Under the pieces are notes generated by a model. The model did not search any database, was not told the origin of the DNA, and saw nothing but the letters and a program-made list of their open reading frames with translations. Source: Terfezia claveryi (Eukaryota; Ascomycota; Pezizomycetes; Pezizales; Pezizaceae). From it: a DNA stretch of 64,000 nt. A program made the translations under genes and the position numbers. Numbering within the stretch: the first letter of the stretch is position 1; each line of letters opens with the position of its first letter. The stretch spans positions 310,001-374,000 of the forward strand of contig WHUX01000007.1 in assembly GCA_015179025.1 (NCBI GenBank), read 5' to 3'. Of the stretch, positions 1 through 12,284 are shown in pieces.

Positions 1-415
1 CGAGGCCTGGACAGTGGGGTGGTATGCTGAATCACTCACCACACTCCGCTCAAGAGCATTTTCCGCTTATACCTGCAACACGGGCGGAAGTTAACTCATC
101 GACTAGAATCGTCATAATGAAGTGGTCAATACAAAGTAGTCAGTTTAACATCCACGAACAACACGCTCAGAAATCCCATATGAATTTCTATTTATATCAG
201 AATCCCGTTGTTCTAATTTGGGGACTGCGGCACAAGTACCTTTCGGGGATTGCCTTATGCTACGCAAAGAAATCAGCTTGGAAATATCAAATTGAAGTAC
301 CGAATACCTACTATTGGTCAATATCTGCGAGCTTAAACAGGGTTTTCGCTGAAGTCGAGAGGAGAGTTTCCCAGTCGAAAACTTGAACAGGTTAGCAAGG
401 TAGAAGACATCCAGA
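1..415. other. Window edge, no gene recognised
   Basis: Open frames here are short and resemble no family I know. The stretch lies just downstream of the stop codon of the minus-strand OB-fold gene and may include its 3' untranslated region. Confidence 0.4.
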
Positions 416-1743
416 TCAGTCAATTTCATCCATACGATCTTTCGGAAATTCCTGCTGCAGGACCGGCCGACCCAACGAGCGGGATGCGTACTCGCGTAAC
501 CAAGCTGCTTCTCGCATGTTGGGATTGACCTCAACCAACGACTTGCGGGTAATTGTAAACTGGGGTCTATTGCCCCAGAGCTTCACATTCGGGCTCGTCA
601 GGAGCAAGACTTTGTTTCTCATTATCAGAATAATTTTGTATCTCTAGGTGTTGATGGCGAAGAAAGGTACTGGTGTTATTTGGTTGCCAGTTGGCAGTAC
701 AGACAACCAAAGCTCCCCACAAGATCAAAAGACCGTGTGCCGTTTCATCGAATACCCCGACCTCAACTTTCTCCACAATACCTCCATTCTTGAGGGGAAC
801 TAAGGAGTGTATCAGAGACACTCTGAATTAGAGACTGGACTATCGGCTTCATACCTTTCTTCCTAGCACCAATCTATGGGAATCAGCTTCATCTTTATAA
901 AAGACGAGGACCAAGATCTGGGAGGCTGGTGCCTGCTAGACTACCAAAATTACTCACAAACTTAATACACAGTAAGATCTGCAGCCCAGCCGTATCCAGT
1001 TCGGCATTTGAGAAAGTTTGGAGAGCCATCAACTGGAATATAGTACTCCCATCCTGGTTTTTCAAAGACGACTTATACAAAGTCAGATTCTCAGCAGTAT
1101 CTTCATGAACCACAAGCTGTGATTCTAAATCTTCTCCCGAGATCGAAATAAACAGTGGAACGGTAGCATTAGACTTCGAAAATCCCACCGGCTCCAGCCC
1201 CGCAACAAAATTAATATAAATGGTACAGATCTTGTGGATATTCATCGTAGCTAGCATTGGAATAGATTGGAATTGATTACTGAGCCAAATCCGAAACTGC
1301 AAATAGGGAATTAGCAAAGTGTACACAACATCGGGGGGGTGGGGGGTGGGGGGTGGGGGGCAGTTGTCAACCTCAATAATCCCAGTATCATCTCTAATAG
1401 CAAGCTGAAATAACCTAACACTACTTCCATCACTGCTCGAATTTGTCTGGTTGCTCTCCCAGAGATTCACGACTCTCCCAGTGATGGAGACTTTTTTCAT
1501 TCCAAGCTTGAGGCAGGAGATATTGTGGTGGCTGAAGCTGGCATTACTGACACCTTGGTCACTAATTCTCTCTTGAGGAGCATTCTCTACAATGAACCCA
1601 TCTCCGGGCACAATTTGCTGTTTGTAAAGGTGGGCTCGAGTAGATTTTTCTGTGGGAGGGACTTTAGGGGAGAAGAAGTCATCGATGGTAGGGAAGTTAG
1701 GCATGGTTATATGTGATGGAATTGCTTGAGGTAAACGTTTCAT
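416..1743 (-). CDS. OB-fold nucleic-acid-binding protein, MEIOB/SHLD2-like
   Basis: Proposed exons on the minus strand are 1743-1372, 1296-958, 788-671 and 609-416, giving about 340 aa. All phases match and the frame ends in a stop. The N-terminus (TIDDFFSPK) resembles a short linear motif before a disordered stretch. An OB-fold follows (about residues 80-135; KVSITGRVVNLWES, DDTGIIE), and a second OB-like segment sits near the C-terminus (VEVGVFDETA, LILWG). The last segment, TRKSLVEVNPNMREAAWLRE, resembles the end of the OB domains of RPA1-like, MEIOB and shieldin SHLD2 proteins. Such proteins bind single-stranded DNA in recombination or repair; that role is inferred here from the fold. The first intron (1297-1371) holds a G-rich tract and has a good 3' end (CTAAT, TTTGCAG). 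Its 5' site (GTTGAC) is weak, so the region could also be coding. Confidence 0.55.
1331..1361 (+). repeat. G-rich tract with G-quadruplex potential
   Basis: Four runs of six or seven G are separated by single T residues on the plus strand. The tract lies in the proposed first intron of the minus-strand OB-fold gene, so the transcript is C-rich and the template strand could fold into a quadruplex. Confidence 0.7.
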
Positions 1744-2367
1744 AGAAGAAATATAGTCAAGTAGAATTTAGCAGAATTTGAATATGAGGTCTTAAACTTC
1801 TCGATTTGGTTGGATCCTAGAAGGGAAATTGCCACAGCCATGGCTACCGTAACGGGTATAGTCTAAGGCTGGTAAGCCTGCAACATCGCCAAATCAAATG
1901 ATCAAATGATACCATACTAGTTGTTGGAACAGAATAAGAGATAAGTATTTTATACACCTATGTCCTGGTCCAGCCTCTATGACCAGCTCTCAATTGTGAA
2001 CCATGTACAAGTGGATAGTTACCCTGAAATTACGCTGTTGGTAATGAACATTTCGTATGGATGAACAGAGGTGATTTTTCATTTACCAATGAAGGCTGCG
2101 TATAATGAACCCGATCGATAATAAAGAGAGGAGAAGAACTAGAACTACTCTTCACTTCCATAGCAAAAAAAAAGATAAAAAAAGATAGAGCGAGGTAGAG
2201 CCGGAGAAGCAAAGGTCATTAATACGGACCAAAGAAACATAACATGTAACAAAGGAATAAACGCCATCCTCCCGGCCCTTCAACTTCCCGCTCAACATTT
2301 GAGATACCATAAAGAATCCTTTCCTGTAACCCTCCTGCAAACCATTTTACTCCTTTGTAGGTCTTTT
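1744..2367. other. Intergenic region between OB-fold and DUF4336 genes
   Basis: No supported gene. It should hold the promoter of the OB-fold gene (right of its start) and the 3' end of the DUF4336 transcript. It is A/T-rich near 2165-2190. Confidence 0.4.
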
Positions 2368-2386
2368 TTAGGTCTTTTTTAGGTCT
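2359..2386. repeat. 11-bp tandem repeat over a stop codon
   Basis: The unit AGGTCTTTTTT is present about 2.5 times. It overlaps the last codons (DLKKT) and the stop of the DUF4336 gene, so copy-number change could alter the C-terminus. Confidence 0.7.
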
Positions 2387-3297
2387 AAAAACCAAGCATA
2401 CACCTCATTCCACGCGGCCTTCGCGGTTCCCCCAGCTGGGCCATCTTCAACCACATCTCCATGGCATGGAACAATTCTCTTAAACTCCCACCCACTAACT
2501 ACCCTCACACTATCCGCATACGCTGGCCTGTTATGCTTCCCTAGCACATACCAAGCAAATCTTCTATGTCCATTTGCAGACCCGGGCACCACCTGTCCAT
2601 CAGGTGTAATCTTCGGCCCTCGAAAACAGCACAGAGCTGCCTTAGTAAATACACCCGTGCTAGGGTCTACCTTAGGGTTTGTGTGAGAGTATTGCTCGTA
2701 TCCAGGGAGGTTGAACCACAAATCAGCCTCAATCAAAGTACCTCCATCGGGCTTGTGAAGGAATGCTACATCCTTGTTGTCATGATGCTCAAAGTATTCC
2801 ACATCGATTTCGTTCTTGAACTCTTGTGGTATTACTGAGCCGTACTTCCCTGCATCTGTTCGCTTCTCTGGTCCCCCCTTCCAAACATGTGCGTACGGGG
2901 TGTCTGCATCTGGGAATCCCATATTTGCACGTTTCTCTCGTAGCCCCTCCGGGGCAAGAATGTGTGCAGATGGGAATGCCTCCTTCCATTGTCCTAGGTG
3001 TATGTGATGCTCGATGTCTGGGGCGATAAGGTAGCGGACATTAGGGGAGCTCGGATTTGCGGGGTCTGGTGCAAGCTGGGTAAGTGTCGTGAGAACGGTG
3101 GGGGTGAGAGGGCAGGCGGAGATGATCGCAAGTGATCCAGTGCGTAGGCGGACAGCGGTGCAGCGGAGACCAAAATGTAGCACGCCATGGCGGGCAAAGG
3201 GCATAGAAAATATGGTGATAGAGGGGGTGAGGGCTCGGATAACCATTTCTGGGTCATCCGGCTTGGTGTGTTCAGATGGGGATGATTTGGTAGCCAT
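2368..3297 (-). CDS. DUF4336 domain protein
   Basis: A single-exon gene of 309 aa starting at the ATG 3297-3295. It looks like the fungal DUF4336 family, which has a metallo-beta-lactamase-like fold but no known reaction. Family-like segments are the N-terminal strand pair (ITIFSMPFAR, LRTGSLAIIS), the segment YLIAPDIEHHIHLGQWKEAF, the segment PDGGTLIEADLWFNLPG, and the C-terminal IVPCHGDVVEDG. Several histidines and aspartates could bind metal, but I do not see the classical HxHxDH motif, so hydrolase activity should not be assumed. No signal peptide or membrane segment is visible. Its start is separated from the plus-strand MARVEL gene by a long spacer. The family call is fairly safe; the function is unknown. 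Confidence 0.8.
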   Translation of the reverse strand: MATKSSPSEHTKPDDPEMVIRALTPSITIFSMPFARHGVLHFGLRCTAVRLRTGSLAIISACPLTPTVLTTLTQLAPDPANPSSPNVRYLIAPDIEHHIHLGQWKEAFPSAHILAPEGLREKRANMGFPDADTPYAHVWKGGPEKRTDAGKYGSVIPQEFKNEIDVEYFEHHDNKDVAFLHKPDGGTLIEADLWFNLPGYEQYSHTNPKVDPSTGVFTKAALCCFRGPKITPDGQVVPGSANGHRRFAWYVLGKHNRPAYADSVRVVSGWEFKRIVPCHGDVVEDGPAGGTAKAAWNEVYAWFLDLKKT

Positions 3298-5053
3298 GTG
3301 AATTGTTTGATGTTGGTGACGTCAATCTTCCGGTGCTGCTGGGCGGATTATGTATGTAGCACACGTATCAGCTGATGTCCAATCAAAAGAGCTTTCAGTA
3401 CTCAAGATAAAGTGTGCAGTTTGGTTTTCAAAGAGGGAAGTGAAGTTATATATATTACATTCTGATCATGCCACCATCAGGACATTTCACAGCTTACAAC
3501 TATAGCCAGCTTGCTTGTTCCAAGGCGCGCCACCTACGATCGAGGCTTTTGACAGGAGCCATCCATGTAAATCGTAAACCTCAGCACCGTATATTCCAGA
3601 TGCTCCAGCGGCTTATAACTCTAATCTGGACTCTGGGTCCGGGCCTAACATCATACTTGCATCAACATGCATGTTTGGGGCTGAATACTTATTGCGGTTT
3701 GCTTCCAAACTGACATGTGCTGCCTTGGCACAATACTGACTCAGTTTAGGGCCGGATTCAAATTTCCTTAGTCATGAATGCCCTGTGGAACCTCAGCATG
3801 CACGAGTTGCACGTGTGGGCTGGTTAAGTCTGGCGAACTATTTGATATATTTCTACATAACTGTACATACCTAGTCATCAACAAGGCTACACTACTTATC
3901 CACTCAACCGACACAGAGCAAGTATTGACCCTCATGCTTTCCTAGTCTGGTTGGCACAACACCGTGTTGTGCCAACCAGACTACACCCCGAGCACAAGCA
4001 AAGGAGGGAAGGACAGTTAAGTTCAGTGCTAAGTAGCGGGCGTGGGAAGGTGGTTTATGCCGCACATATCCAGTACCCACATATATCGAGTGCAACTCCT
4101 TCTCCCTAAGCCCTGCGTTCCTGAGATTAGTTATCGTGCCAGCTCTCGAGCTCCAGAGAACTTTCCAAAGTAGTAAGACGACAGTACTTTGTCTAGAGAA
4201 ACGAAATCCATAGAAGCACGCGCTACTGCCAAAATCACGAATAAAACTCGATCCTTAAAATATGGTTTCGCAGAGTGCATCATTTTGACAAATTCAATAA
4301 GTGACAATTAAAGAGACCAGGCTGTTTTCTCTCACGCTGAGCACAGCATGCATCCCCACATCTCTCTACCTACCTACGTCATTAACTCCCATGTATGTAC
4401 GAGTTTAACCTCATCCCTACTGATTGGCCCAACAGGACCTGGAACTGCTCTACGTGCTCTTTAGAAGCATGCAGACTTGCAACGTGGGTTTGCCAATATT
4501 AATCCCATCAACTGATGATCGGCGTCATGACATCGCTCCTAAGTTCTTCTCCGGGTCTCTGGGGATGGTTCCGGGGTTGTTGGTTGGTAGGGTAGTCGGA
4601 GTTGGCAAGGACAGGAGCTCCAGCTGTCGAATGATATGGCATACCCACAATTTCAAGCATACCCTAGAAAAGCATTACCCCATAATGTGACTCTGTTTAC
4701 TTCCTTACAGCACCGCAGGTTGCTGGTTATCGGGGTAAGCGCGTCATCGGCCATACCAGGAGAATGACTGGAACAGGGAAATCATGCAAGCTGCATCGCT
4801 GGGGTATGACGATGGACCAAGATTCCTGCACTGGGTAGCTGCAGGAGCAGGATAACATACCATGGAGCCTGAGCTTGATTATATCAGGTATAAATTTACA
4901 ACCGTCCACCTCTCTTTTTGCATGCCCTCAATCCATCGATCCTCACTCCACATTCCCAAGACACCCGCTGACAAAGTCGATGCAGAGGATATAAAACCTC
5001 CCACGTCCAATTCTCTATAAGCAGCCACATATAAACCAACAAACTCCATCAAG
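3298..5053. other. Intergenic region with one palindromic insertion
   Basis: The open frames here look non-coding. The region should carry the promoters of the DUF4336 gene (left, minus) and the MARVEL gene (right, plus). Its one clear structure is the palindrome at 3943-3983. Confidence 0.5.
3943..3983. repeat. 41-bp palindrome: two TAGTCTGG termini head to head
   Basis: TAGTCTGGTTGGCACAACAC is followed by a single C and then its exact reverse complement. The arms match at all 20 positions. The terminus is the one shared by the dispersed short insertions elsewhere in the window. I see no clear direct repeat in the flanks. Confidence 0.9.
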
Positions 5054-5617
5054 ATGATCATCTCCCGCCTCATCTCCGTCATTCTCCGCTTCCTCCAACT
5101 GGCCTCCGCAGCCATCGTCACCGGAATCGTTGGAAACTACATCTCCAATGCCAACCAAGCGGGCATCAACCCTGCCGGCCGCTTTGTCTACACCATTGTC
5201 ATTGCTGCATTCTCTCTCCTAGCAGCGCTAATCCTCATCGTTCCATTCACTGCCTCGCTTACAATCTTCCCTCTTGATTTCCTCTTCTTTATTCTATGGA
5301 TTATCTCCTTTGGCCTTGTTGTTGGTATGTATCCCATTCGCCCCCGCCGTATCTGCTCTTTAATAATGTATTGTTGCTAATGGATACTGTATATAGATTT
5401 CATCGCCCCCATGAACTGCGAATGGGGGTGGTCCTGGTACGGCCATTATTATCTCTCCGACGACCCAATCGACCAATGTCATCGCTGGAAGGCATGTTTG
5501 GCGTTTATATTCCTCAGCGCAATATTCTGGCTTATGAGCGCTTTACTTGCTCTTTGGGTTGTCTTTCGTGCTGGGGGAAGGACCAGAGAAAGAAGGTGGT
5601 ACCGCAGCCACTATTAA
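5054..5617 (+). CDS. MARVEL-like four-helix membrane protein
   Basis: Exons 5054-5324 and 5397-5617, joined in phase 1 through a GTATGT..ATAG intron with a GCTAA branch site, give 163 aa. Hydrophobic helices fall at about residues 5-27, 42-65, 70-92 and 119-143. The pattern, with a small loop containing NCEWGWSWYGHYY and cysteines between helices 3 and 4, fits the fungal MARVEL-domain proteins. These are tetraspanning plasma-membrane or vesicle proteins related to eisosome factors such as Nce102. The short C-terminal tail is basic and ends in RERRWYRSHY. A precise role cannot be given. Start choice: the first ATG, directly before the first helix. Confidence 0.7.
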
Positions 5618-6797
5618 GCTGGGTTTATAATGTCTAATTGCTTTGGGGGAATTGTTTTCAATGGAAATAATGGAAGGGTTGTACGATGTCATGAATAGTG
5701 TTGGTAATGACCTGGATGACTTTAGTTTTTTTTTAAGACGACTATTGCTTGATATGGTTTGATGTACTATGCAACTTATACAGACAGGTTTCTTTCCTAA
5801 TTTGCATTATAGCAGTTACTTATAGTTACCCTGAATTATCCTGAAAACATTAAAAAATCCCTGTTCCCGAGACACTACAATATCTACTCCTATCGAACCA
5901 AACCATTGTCAACCCCAGGAAATAAAAGATTGCAACAAAGGCAGTCATCCCCCATTACCTCTACTCACCTTAACAAATAAAGAATTAAACAAGATAACGT
6001 TAACATCAAAAGCAACGCTTTTTCGGTGGTGGAACGGTTTACTCGGGATGTTGACTATCTGGACCACGTTCGCTCGCTGGAGGGGGTACTAAAGTTACCT
6101 TAGATATTGGGCTGTTTTGTTTACTTTTTGATTTTGGATAATATGTCACCACAGCTGGTATCATTTTCCCTCATGGCTTAAGTCTATCAATAACGCAAGA
6201 ATTCAAAGCCTCAACTCCGATAAACTTAGGGTAGATTCTGTCAAGAAATGCTAAAGTTTGCACTCGAGTTTGCGATGATACTGGGAATGTGCAGTCTCTT
6301 ACGACCCCTGGTAATAGCCGCAGCATTGAAGTTGGAAACTTATGGTTAACCGCTCAACACAATAGTCTGGTAACTTGCTATTACAACAGCCCGCCCGCGG
6401 GGGCATGCATGTATAATACTAATGCAGATATACAACCAGGGGGGGAAAGCAACTTATCATTAAAACGTGATCTTAAGGCTAATGTCATCGTCCCACTTAT
6501 CAGTAGTAATAAGTATAAACGAATCGTAGATAACTAAAAACAACACAAGATAACAGAGACCCGCATTACACATAGGTAAACAAAAAAGTTAAGTCTGTAG
6601 ATATAAAAAACGCCATTATAAACTGGACGCATGAACGGGCATGTATATAAGTAAGCTTCCACCCCACACCAGCAAAAACAATTACCACTACCCGCATTCC
6701 CAGCACAAAGCTGCAAGAGTAAGCTGGTAGAGAAGGAAAAAGTCTGCAAATAGGATATCAAATCGCAAATGCTATTTCCAAATATGCCTATTAACCT
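5618..6797. other. Intergenic region between convergent genes
   Basis: No supported gene. It lies between the 3' ends of the MARVEL gene (+) and the ROM2-like gene (-), so it probably holds both 3' untranslated regions. Confidence 0.4.
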
Positions 6798-9700
6798 CTA
6801 GCTCACTTCTTTAGTCAATTCTTTCTCACTTGACGCAGTCTTCGTACGAGGCGGTCGACCCCAGAGGAATTCCAAGCTGGCAACGACATCATCCCCGCTG
6901 CCAGATTCATCCTCATATGCGTAAATAATCTGGCAAGTCCGTTAACACAGGAATATACTTCATTGCGGAGTCAAGCTCAAACGTACCTCTCTAGTTGACT
7001 CGTGGAGCATCCTGATATTCTTCCCTGTCACAATGTGAACCAAGGCTGCCGTCTTCACGTCTCTGATTTCTATAAAACTCGGCTCAAAAGCAAGGATATA
7101 ACCATGAGATAGAGCAAAAGCAGTAGGCTGACCCTCCCACGCGATACGCCAATCAGTCCGTGACCTCCAACCGTTGCGGTTAACAAAGAATGAGAAGTCC
7201 GAATAGTTGAGCAAAAACTCGCCCTCAAGCCTAAAGATTGCGATCGGTTTGATAGTACCTTCCCGTCGCTCAACAAAGTCGAGAGAAGTGTCAGCAGGGT
7301 CAAGGAGGGATTGCGTCTCCAAAGTCTCCAAACTGACAACCTCAAATCCTTTGGCGCATCCGACACACAGAGTGGACTTGAGGAAATGTATTGATGAAGC
7401 CTCCGCGGGAACGTAAAACTCCTACATGCCTTTAGCATCGCCTATAGTCAGTGATTGGAGGAGTTACTTACTTTGTAGGGTTTGAGTGACTCTTGTCCGC
7501 CTCTAAGGAGCCTTCCAAAAGCTGGTTGCCTTTTCCCCTTTGCTAAGCTCTCTAATGGTTCGAGGACTCTAACAGTACTATGAGATGAGGTCTTCACGCA
7601 GCACACCAACACCCTTCCGAGGCAGACGCCAGCTTTGAAGAAATTTGTATGCCCAACAATCTTCTTTGGTTTCTTGGGGCCATCATGACTCTCTAGCAGC
7701 CCTTCTACAGGGATTGAGGATAGAGTTTTGTCAGATAATATCAGGACCATTGAATACTCCTCAAGGACGTCCAGTTGCTCGACCTTAATCATGTCAAGGA
7801 CTTTCTTAAGCTCCCTCTTCTGTCCATCCTTGACTCGTCGATCCGAAACGTAGATGCCGTTGTCCGTACCATACAACAATTTCGTTCCACCATCTACATA
7901 CCGTCAGAAAATAGTAGCTCTGAGGGGTCAGTATAACATACCAAGGGGCACCAAACAGTTAACCCTGTTTCCAGCGACAAAGAAATTCTCACACAGTATT
8001 GTGCGTGTGTAAATATTACTTCTCTCACGCAGTAAAGACTGTTGAGCTTCGATGTGCTGTATCCACTTCCTTCGTTGGACCTGAGTGGATGCATACAAGT
8101 GTATAGTATAACCCCGGCGGCCAAGGTGCTGAAATGTTATGGGGAAACCCTTTCCAGGGGCTGCGGGAGGCTCTGGCTTTGGCGCTGCTGGATTTTTGGC
8201 TCCGGGGATGAGACTCGATGAGGTTCGTTTCGCAGGTAATACTTCTTCAAGCTGAGTTATGACAAGAAGTTCCAGCGGTATCGGCTAAATCTCTCGTCAA
8301 TAAAGGTAACATTTTACAAGCACATTTGATGGGATATTTCACCTTACGATAAACCTTGTACTGATCTCGCTTATTGACTACCTTGACCCTTACAAGTAAC
8401 AACGCATGGTCAAACAGAAATGTTTGAATATCCGTACTTGATTCCGCCGCACTCTTCTTCAGTGTACCCTTATATATCAGCTGTCTTCCTTCTTCTGTAA
8501 GCTTCAAGTCAACATGCTCTCCCGGAAAGATAAGCTGCTGGTTTAATTGCATGAGATTGAAATGATTTTCAGATTTCCCAGATTCTATGTTAACCTTAGT
8601 CAGGAATTCTCTGATAAGCTCAATTGCTTTAGGAAGTTCTTTCTTGTCGGAATTATCCTCAGTGGTTGCTTTAAGCACGGCTTCTAGCAAGAGGGGATAA
8701 CGTGCAAGCCTGGTTGTGGGCTTGGTAAGATAACCATTCAATTCGAGCTTACGAGACTCTTTCATTCGCTCAGTCTCTTCCACGAATTTTGCAAAGGCAG
8801 GGTTTGCGGCCTTCTCCTTCTCAAACTCATATTTTCCGTATAGTTGAGAGGATCCGTACTTGATGAAGGGATCGAACATAGGGACATATTCTAGAAAGAT
8901 GTCACCAATATTGTTAACCACTGCAGACTGTTGTTGACGCTTTGTCAAAGCCTCTGCAAGTCTAGCATTCACAGCGTGGACCTCAAGGACATTAGAAAAT
9001 ACCATCCGAATGAATATTTCGCGTCTGTGCTCCGGTATTGGCGAGGGGCTTTGAGGATTGTTTGAGCGCAAGGGCTTAATCCAGAAGTCTCGCAGGTACT
9101 CCAAATCTTTGACAAAATCTCGCTCGGTATAGATAACCTCACAGATAACCTCCTGCCGTTTCTTCTCCTTGTCAGAGACCCCGTCAGCAATCTCCTTGGG
9201 AACAGAGTGTATCCAGAGTTTCTGGTCCTTTTCATCATCATCCCCATGTAAGCTAGATTTTGATTCTTGGCGCTTCAACCCCGGTTGGGGCTTCATATTC
9301 AAGCGCGCCTGTTGCTCAAGACGACGTGGGCATGCAATAGAATAGCACAGGTTGTCTCGAGTACAGGTTGGTGAGTAGCATTCCGTCAGGAGAGTGAACA
9401 CTCCATTCACCTCAGACCGATCCTCATCTACCAGGCTCCTGAACTGATAAACCTCTGAACCCGAGTCTCTCAATCGATGCTCATACGTAACATCATGGAA
9501 TAGCCTTTGTGCATCCAGAGACCTACCCAATAGCAAAGCCAGGTTTCGATCCGTGGTTTTGATGATGTATGCAATAATGTCAACTGCATCAGCACCAGTG
9601 AATGCCGATTTGTATGTCAGTTCGTTCTTAACGCGATCGCCTATGTTGATTCGATCCCGAAAAGCATCCGCAACCCTGGAAAGTAGAGCAGGATATACAA

Positions 9701-10702
9701 GTGGCACCTTCCTGGAAGACGTCACAATAGTCGAATTGTGCGAAGAGGGAGTTGTTGGCGGGGCAGATCTCCCAGGTTGTACCACTAAGTCCTTATTGAG
9801 TGGCGGTATAGTCATTGATGATGCTGTACTAGAGCTTGGTGTTCGCGCTTTTATAGAGGGGGTGTATTGGGAGCTTGAGCCCATAGTATGGTGCCTTTGC
9901 TGTGAGTCCGGCCTGAATTGCGATTCTTGGGAGTCTTTCCGACGATGGGGAATGACTCTGCCACTCATAGTTTGTGCATACTCCCGTTCATGAGAGTACG
10001 ATGTTAAGGACATTGATCTTTCATCATGCCTTTCTGGAACTACTCTCCCCTGAGCAGTTGTTCTCGAAACCATGCTCGGATGTCCACCTTGCGGGTACAG
10101 ATTGGGCCCAGCGCTTGGAGCAGGCCCTGTAGGGTAAGACGGCATGTTTGCCATTGACCTGGACCTATAGGAATCGGCATTCATCGCCGGAGGAGGTGCA
10201 GGGTAATATCTATGCGGAGGAGGCCGAGCATATCCGCTCTGGGAAGGGGAATTCATCCCGGTATCAACACGCACTGGTTGTGGATACGGAGGGCGACGGT
10301 CTGGAGTAATTGGCTGTGGTGCATATTGGGCATTCGACTGGACACGGGGGGGTAGCCATGTTGCTGGTGCTGTTGTTGATGATGGTGCTGATAGTGCTGT
10401 TGATTTTGAGGAGGGGGGTAGTGTTGGGGTTGATGGTAACTCTTTGGAGCCGGCTGATTGTTGTACCCATTTTGACGCTGGGGATGCTGCGAGGACGTCA
10501 TATCAGACATTTGGGATGTCATCGTATGAGACCTTCCGGGGTCATGTAGATTCTGCGGTGGTTGGGACGTCATGGTATAGGACCTCCCTGGCGGAGGGGC
10601 AGCACCGAAAATATCGGAGAAGGCAGCCTCACGCTGCGAGGACGACGGCGGTGGTGGAGCATACCCTGGCCGGTAGGATCGCTGATTCGGGTGGTTTGAC
10701 AT
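6798..10702 (-). CDS. ROM2: Rho1 guanine nucleotide exchange factor, Rom1/Rom2 type
   Basis: Exons 10702-8343, 8284-7942, 7893-7472, 7421-6987 and 6929-6798, with phases matching, give about 1230 aa after one added base (see below). The order is a Pro/Gln/Ser/Tyr-rich N-terminus (1-300), a DEP domain (about 330-430; FTGADAVDIIAYIIK), a DH/RhoGEF domain (about 515-710; RQEVICEVIYTERDFVKDLE, YLTKPTTRLARYPLLLEAVL), a PH domain (about 730-880; YKGTLKKSAAES, RRGYTIHLYAS) and a C-terminal CNH domain (about 890-1190; LLYGTDNGIYVSDRR). This is the arrangement of fungal Rom2, which activates Rho1 at sites of growth and drives cell-wall integrity signalling and beta-glucan synthesis. The frame breaks at the G7 run 10346-10352 (C7 on the coding strand). 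Eight bases there join the N-terminal frame to the rest without a stop. The start is the ATG at 10702-10700. Confidence 0.9.
10346..10352 (-). other. Frame break at a C7 run in ROM2
   Basis: The N-terminal frame (ending GYPPVSSRMPNM and then noncoding-looking sequence) and the downstream frame (RVQSNAQYAPQ) are both open here. They join exactly if the run holds eight bases. No plausible intron fits. Confidence 0.75.
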
Positions 10703-11218
10703 GGTGTCCTGTGTAGATGTCACCCATATCAGCGTTTGGCCTGGTCAAACTTCAATGCGGCATAACACAACACCGAATTGAGAGGAGGGGGTACAGACTG
10801 ACGCAGCGTTGCTGCTGTGAAGCTGTCGTTATGTCGTTTGTAACTTCCAACGGGTACACGCCCCCCCGGAGACCCTTTCCCGATTAGGAGGCTTGTCGGC
10901 TTGGTCAAGTTCTCAGGAGTGAAGTCGAATTCGACAATCTAGAAACATCAACAGGACCAGCCAGTATCACTCCCGCCCTGGGGCAGACCGTAGCAGAGGT
11001 GGAGCCAGAGAGGGTATGCGAAGTGTCTGTAGGACCAAAAAATATTGATGTAGACGTGGGACAGAGGATAGATGTTCGTATTGGGCTCCTAGGACTACCG
11101 ACGTCTTCCTTGCAGGCTGTGGCGTATGCATAAAGTGCTTGCTAGTGGGCTCAACTCTCTCTAGCTGGCCGGTCAACTACCTGATCAATCAGAACTGTAG
11201 AATTGTAGATTTTCTAAG

Positions 11219-11600
11219 TATTCTGCGGAGATATCGCTGCACCGTACATACCTCCTGTCGTTGAAGAACGAGCAGGTGCAGAGGGCGTTGCTGGAGATAC
11301 ACCGCGTTCATACTCCTCCTGGACCCAGTGCCCGAATGAGCAGCAATGCTGCCGGATGCCAAGATGCGAAAGTTCAGTGTTTAGTGGATGAATACCGAAA
11401 CCTCACAAGTCTACCGTGTTCATCGCTCAATACCACATATAGGTGGAGCAAGGTATGACACCGCCTACCAGAGGGCTAAACGCCCAAATCCAATATATGC
11501 AAGGTAGTCTCGAGACTACTACACTACCTACCTGCGAATTTGGACCTACAGCTGGTGATCATTATCATTCACCTCCACATAGATATCCTAGAGGCATCTT
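11219..11600. repeat. Degenerate direct repeat, partner of 13797-14170
   Basis: Shares ordered blocks with 13797-14170: GCTGCACCGTACATA, CTGTCGTTGAA, GTGGAGCAA-like, and ATCATTCACCTCCA. The blocks are in the same order but diverged, as expected of old copies of one dispersed element. Confidence 0.55.
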
Positions 11601-12284
11601 GTTTTTCAGCAAGTATGTAGCCTAGAGCCATTTCTTAATCCCGTGACTCGATAGTCACCTACACTTATTATTTCAAGTGGGTGATTTAGCACGGTAGGGT
11701 GCTAGTATTCAACTTTCTAAACATCTCTCTTTCTATTTCTAGGCAATTCAAGAACAACACAGGCTGATCCATAAACTCTGGTTTGAGCCCATCAAAGCCA
11801 TCTATAAAAAACCCCATTGACTAAAAAGCCCTCCACAATCTTGTGTGTATTAAAAATGCGCATCGCTAGACCCATGTATCAGCTCTTACCTTCTTATAAA
11901 TTTTCCACAACAGCCAACTTCAGCTTTGACTTGGGCCCTTCCCTCGGATTCTTTGATTGTTTTGTGATAAAATCTGCATCTACTGTTGGTTCATTTTTTT
12001 TTTTTTTTCCACGTGATCTTTCGGATATGCTCAAGATTGATAGTTGGGTTAATAGGTTTTAGGATGGGTTCGTTACTTTCAGTGCAGTATGTCTATGAAA
12101 CCTGCATGGTTTTCATTCCACTACCTCATCCACTGGTGAGCAAGACTCCTTGTCAGTTTAGAGACATAGGTCGAGCTTATGCAGTACATAAGTGATGCTA
12201 CAATGGTCCATTTTTTTGGGAAAAAGTGCATAAGGTATCCGAGCGCAAAAGATAGGTGTTTTGTTCTAGAGGAAACATTGGCAA

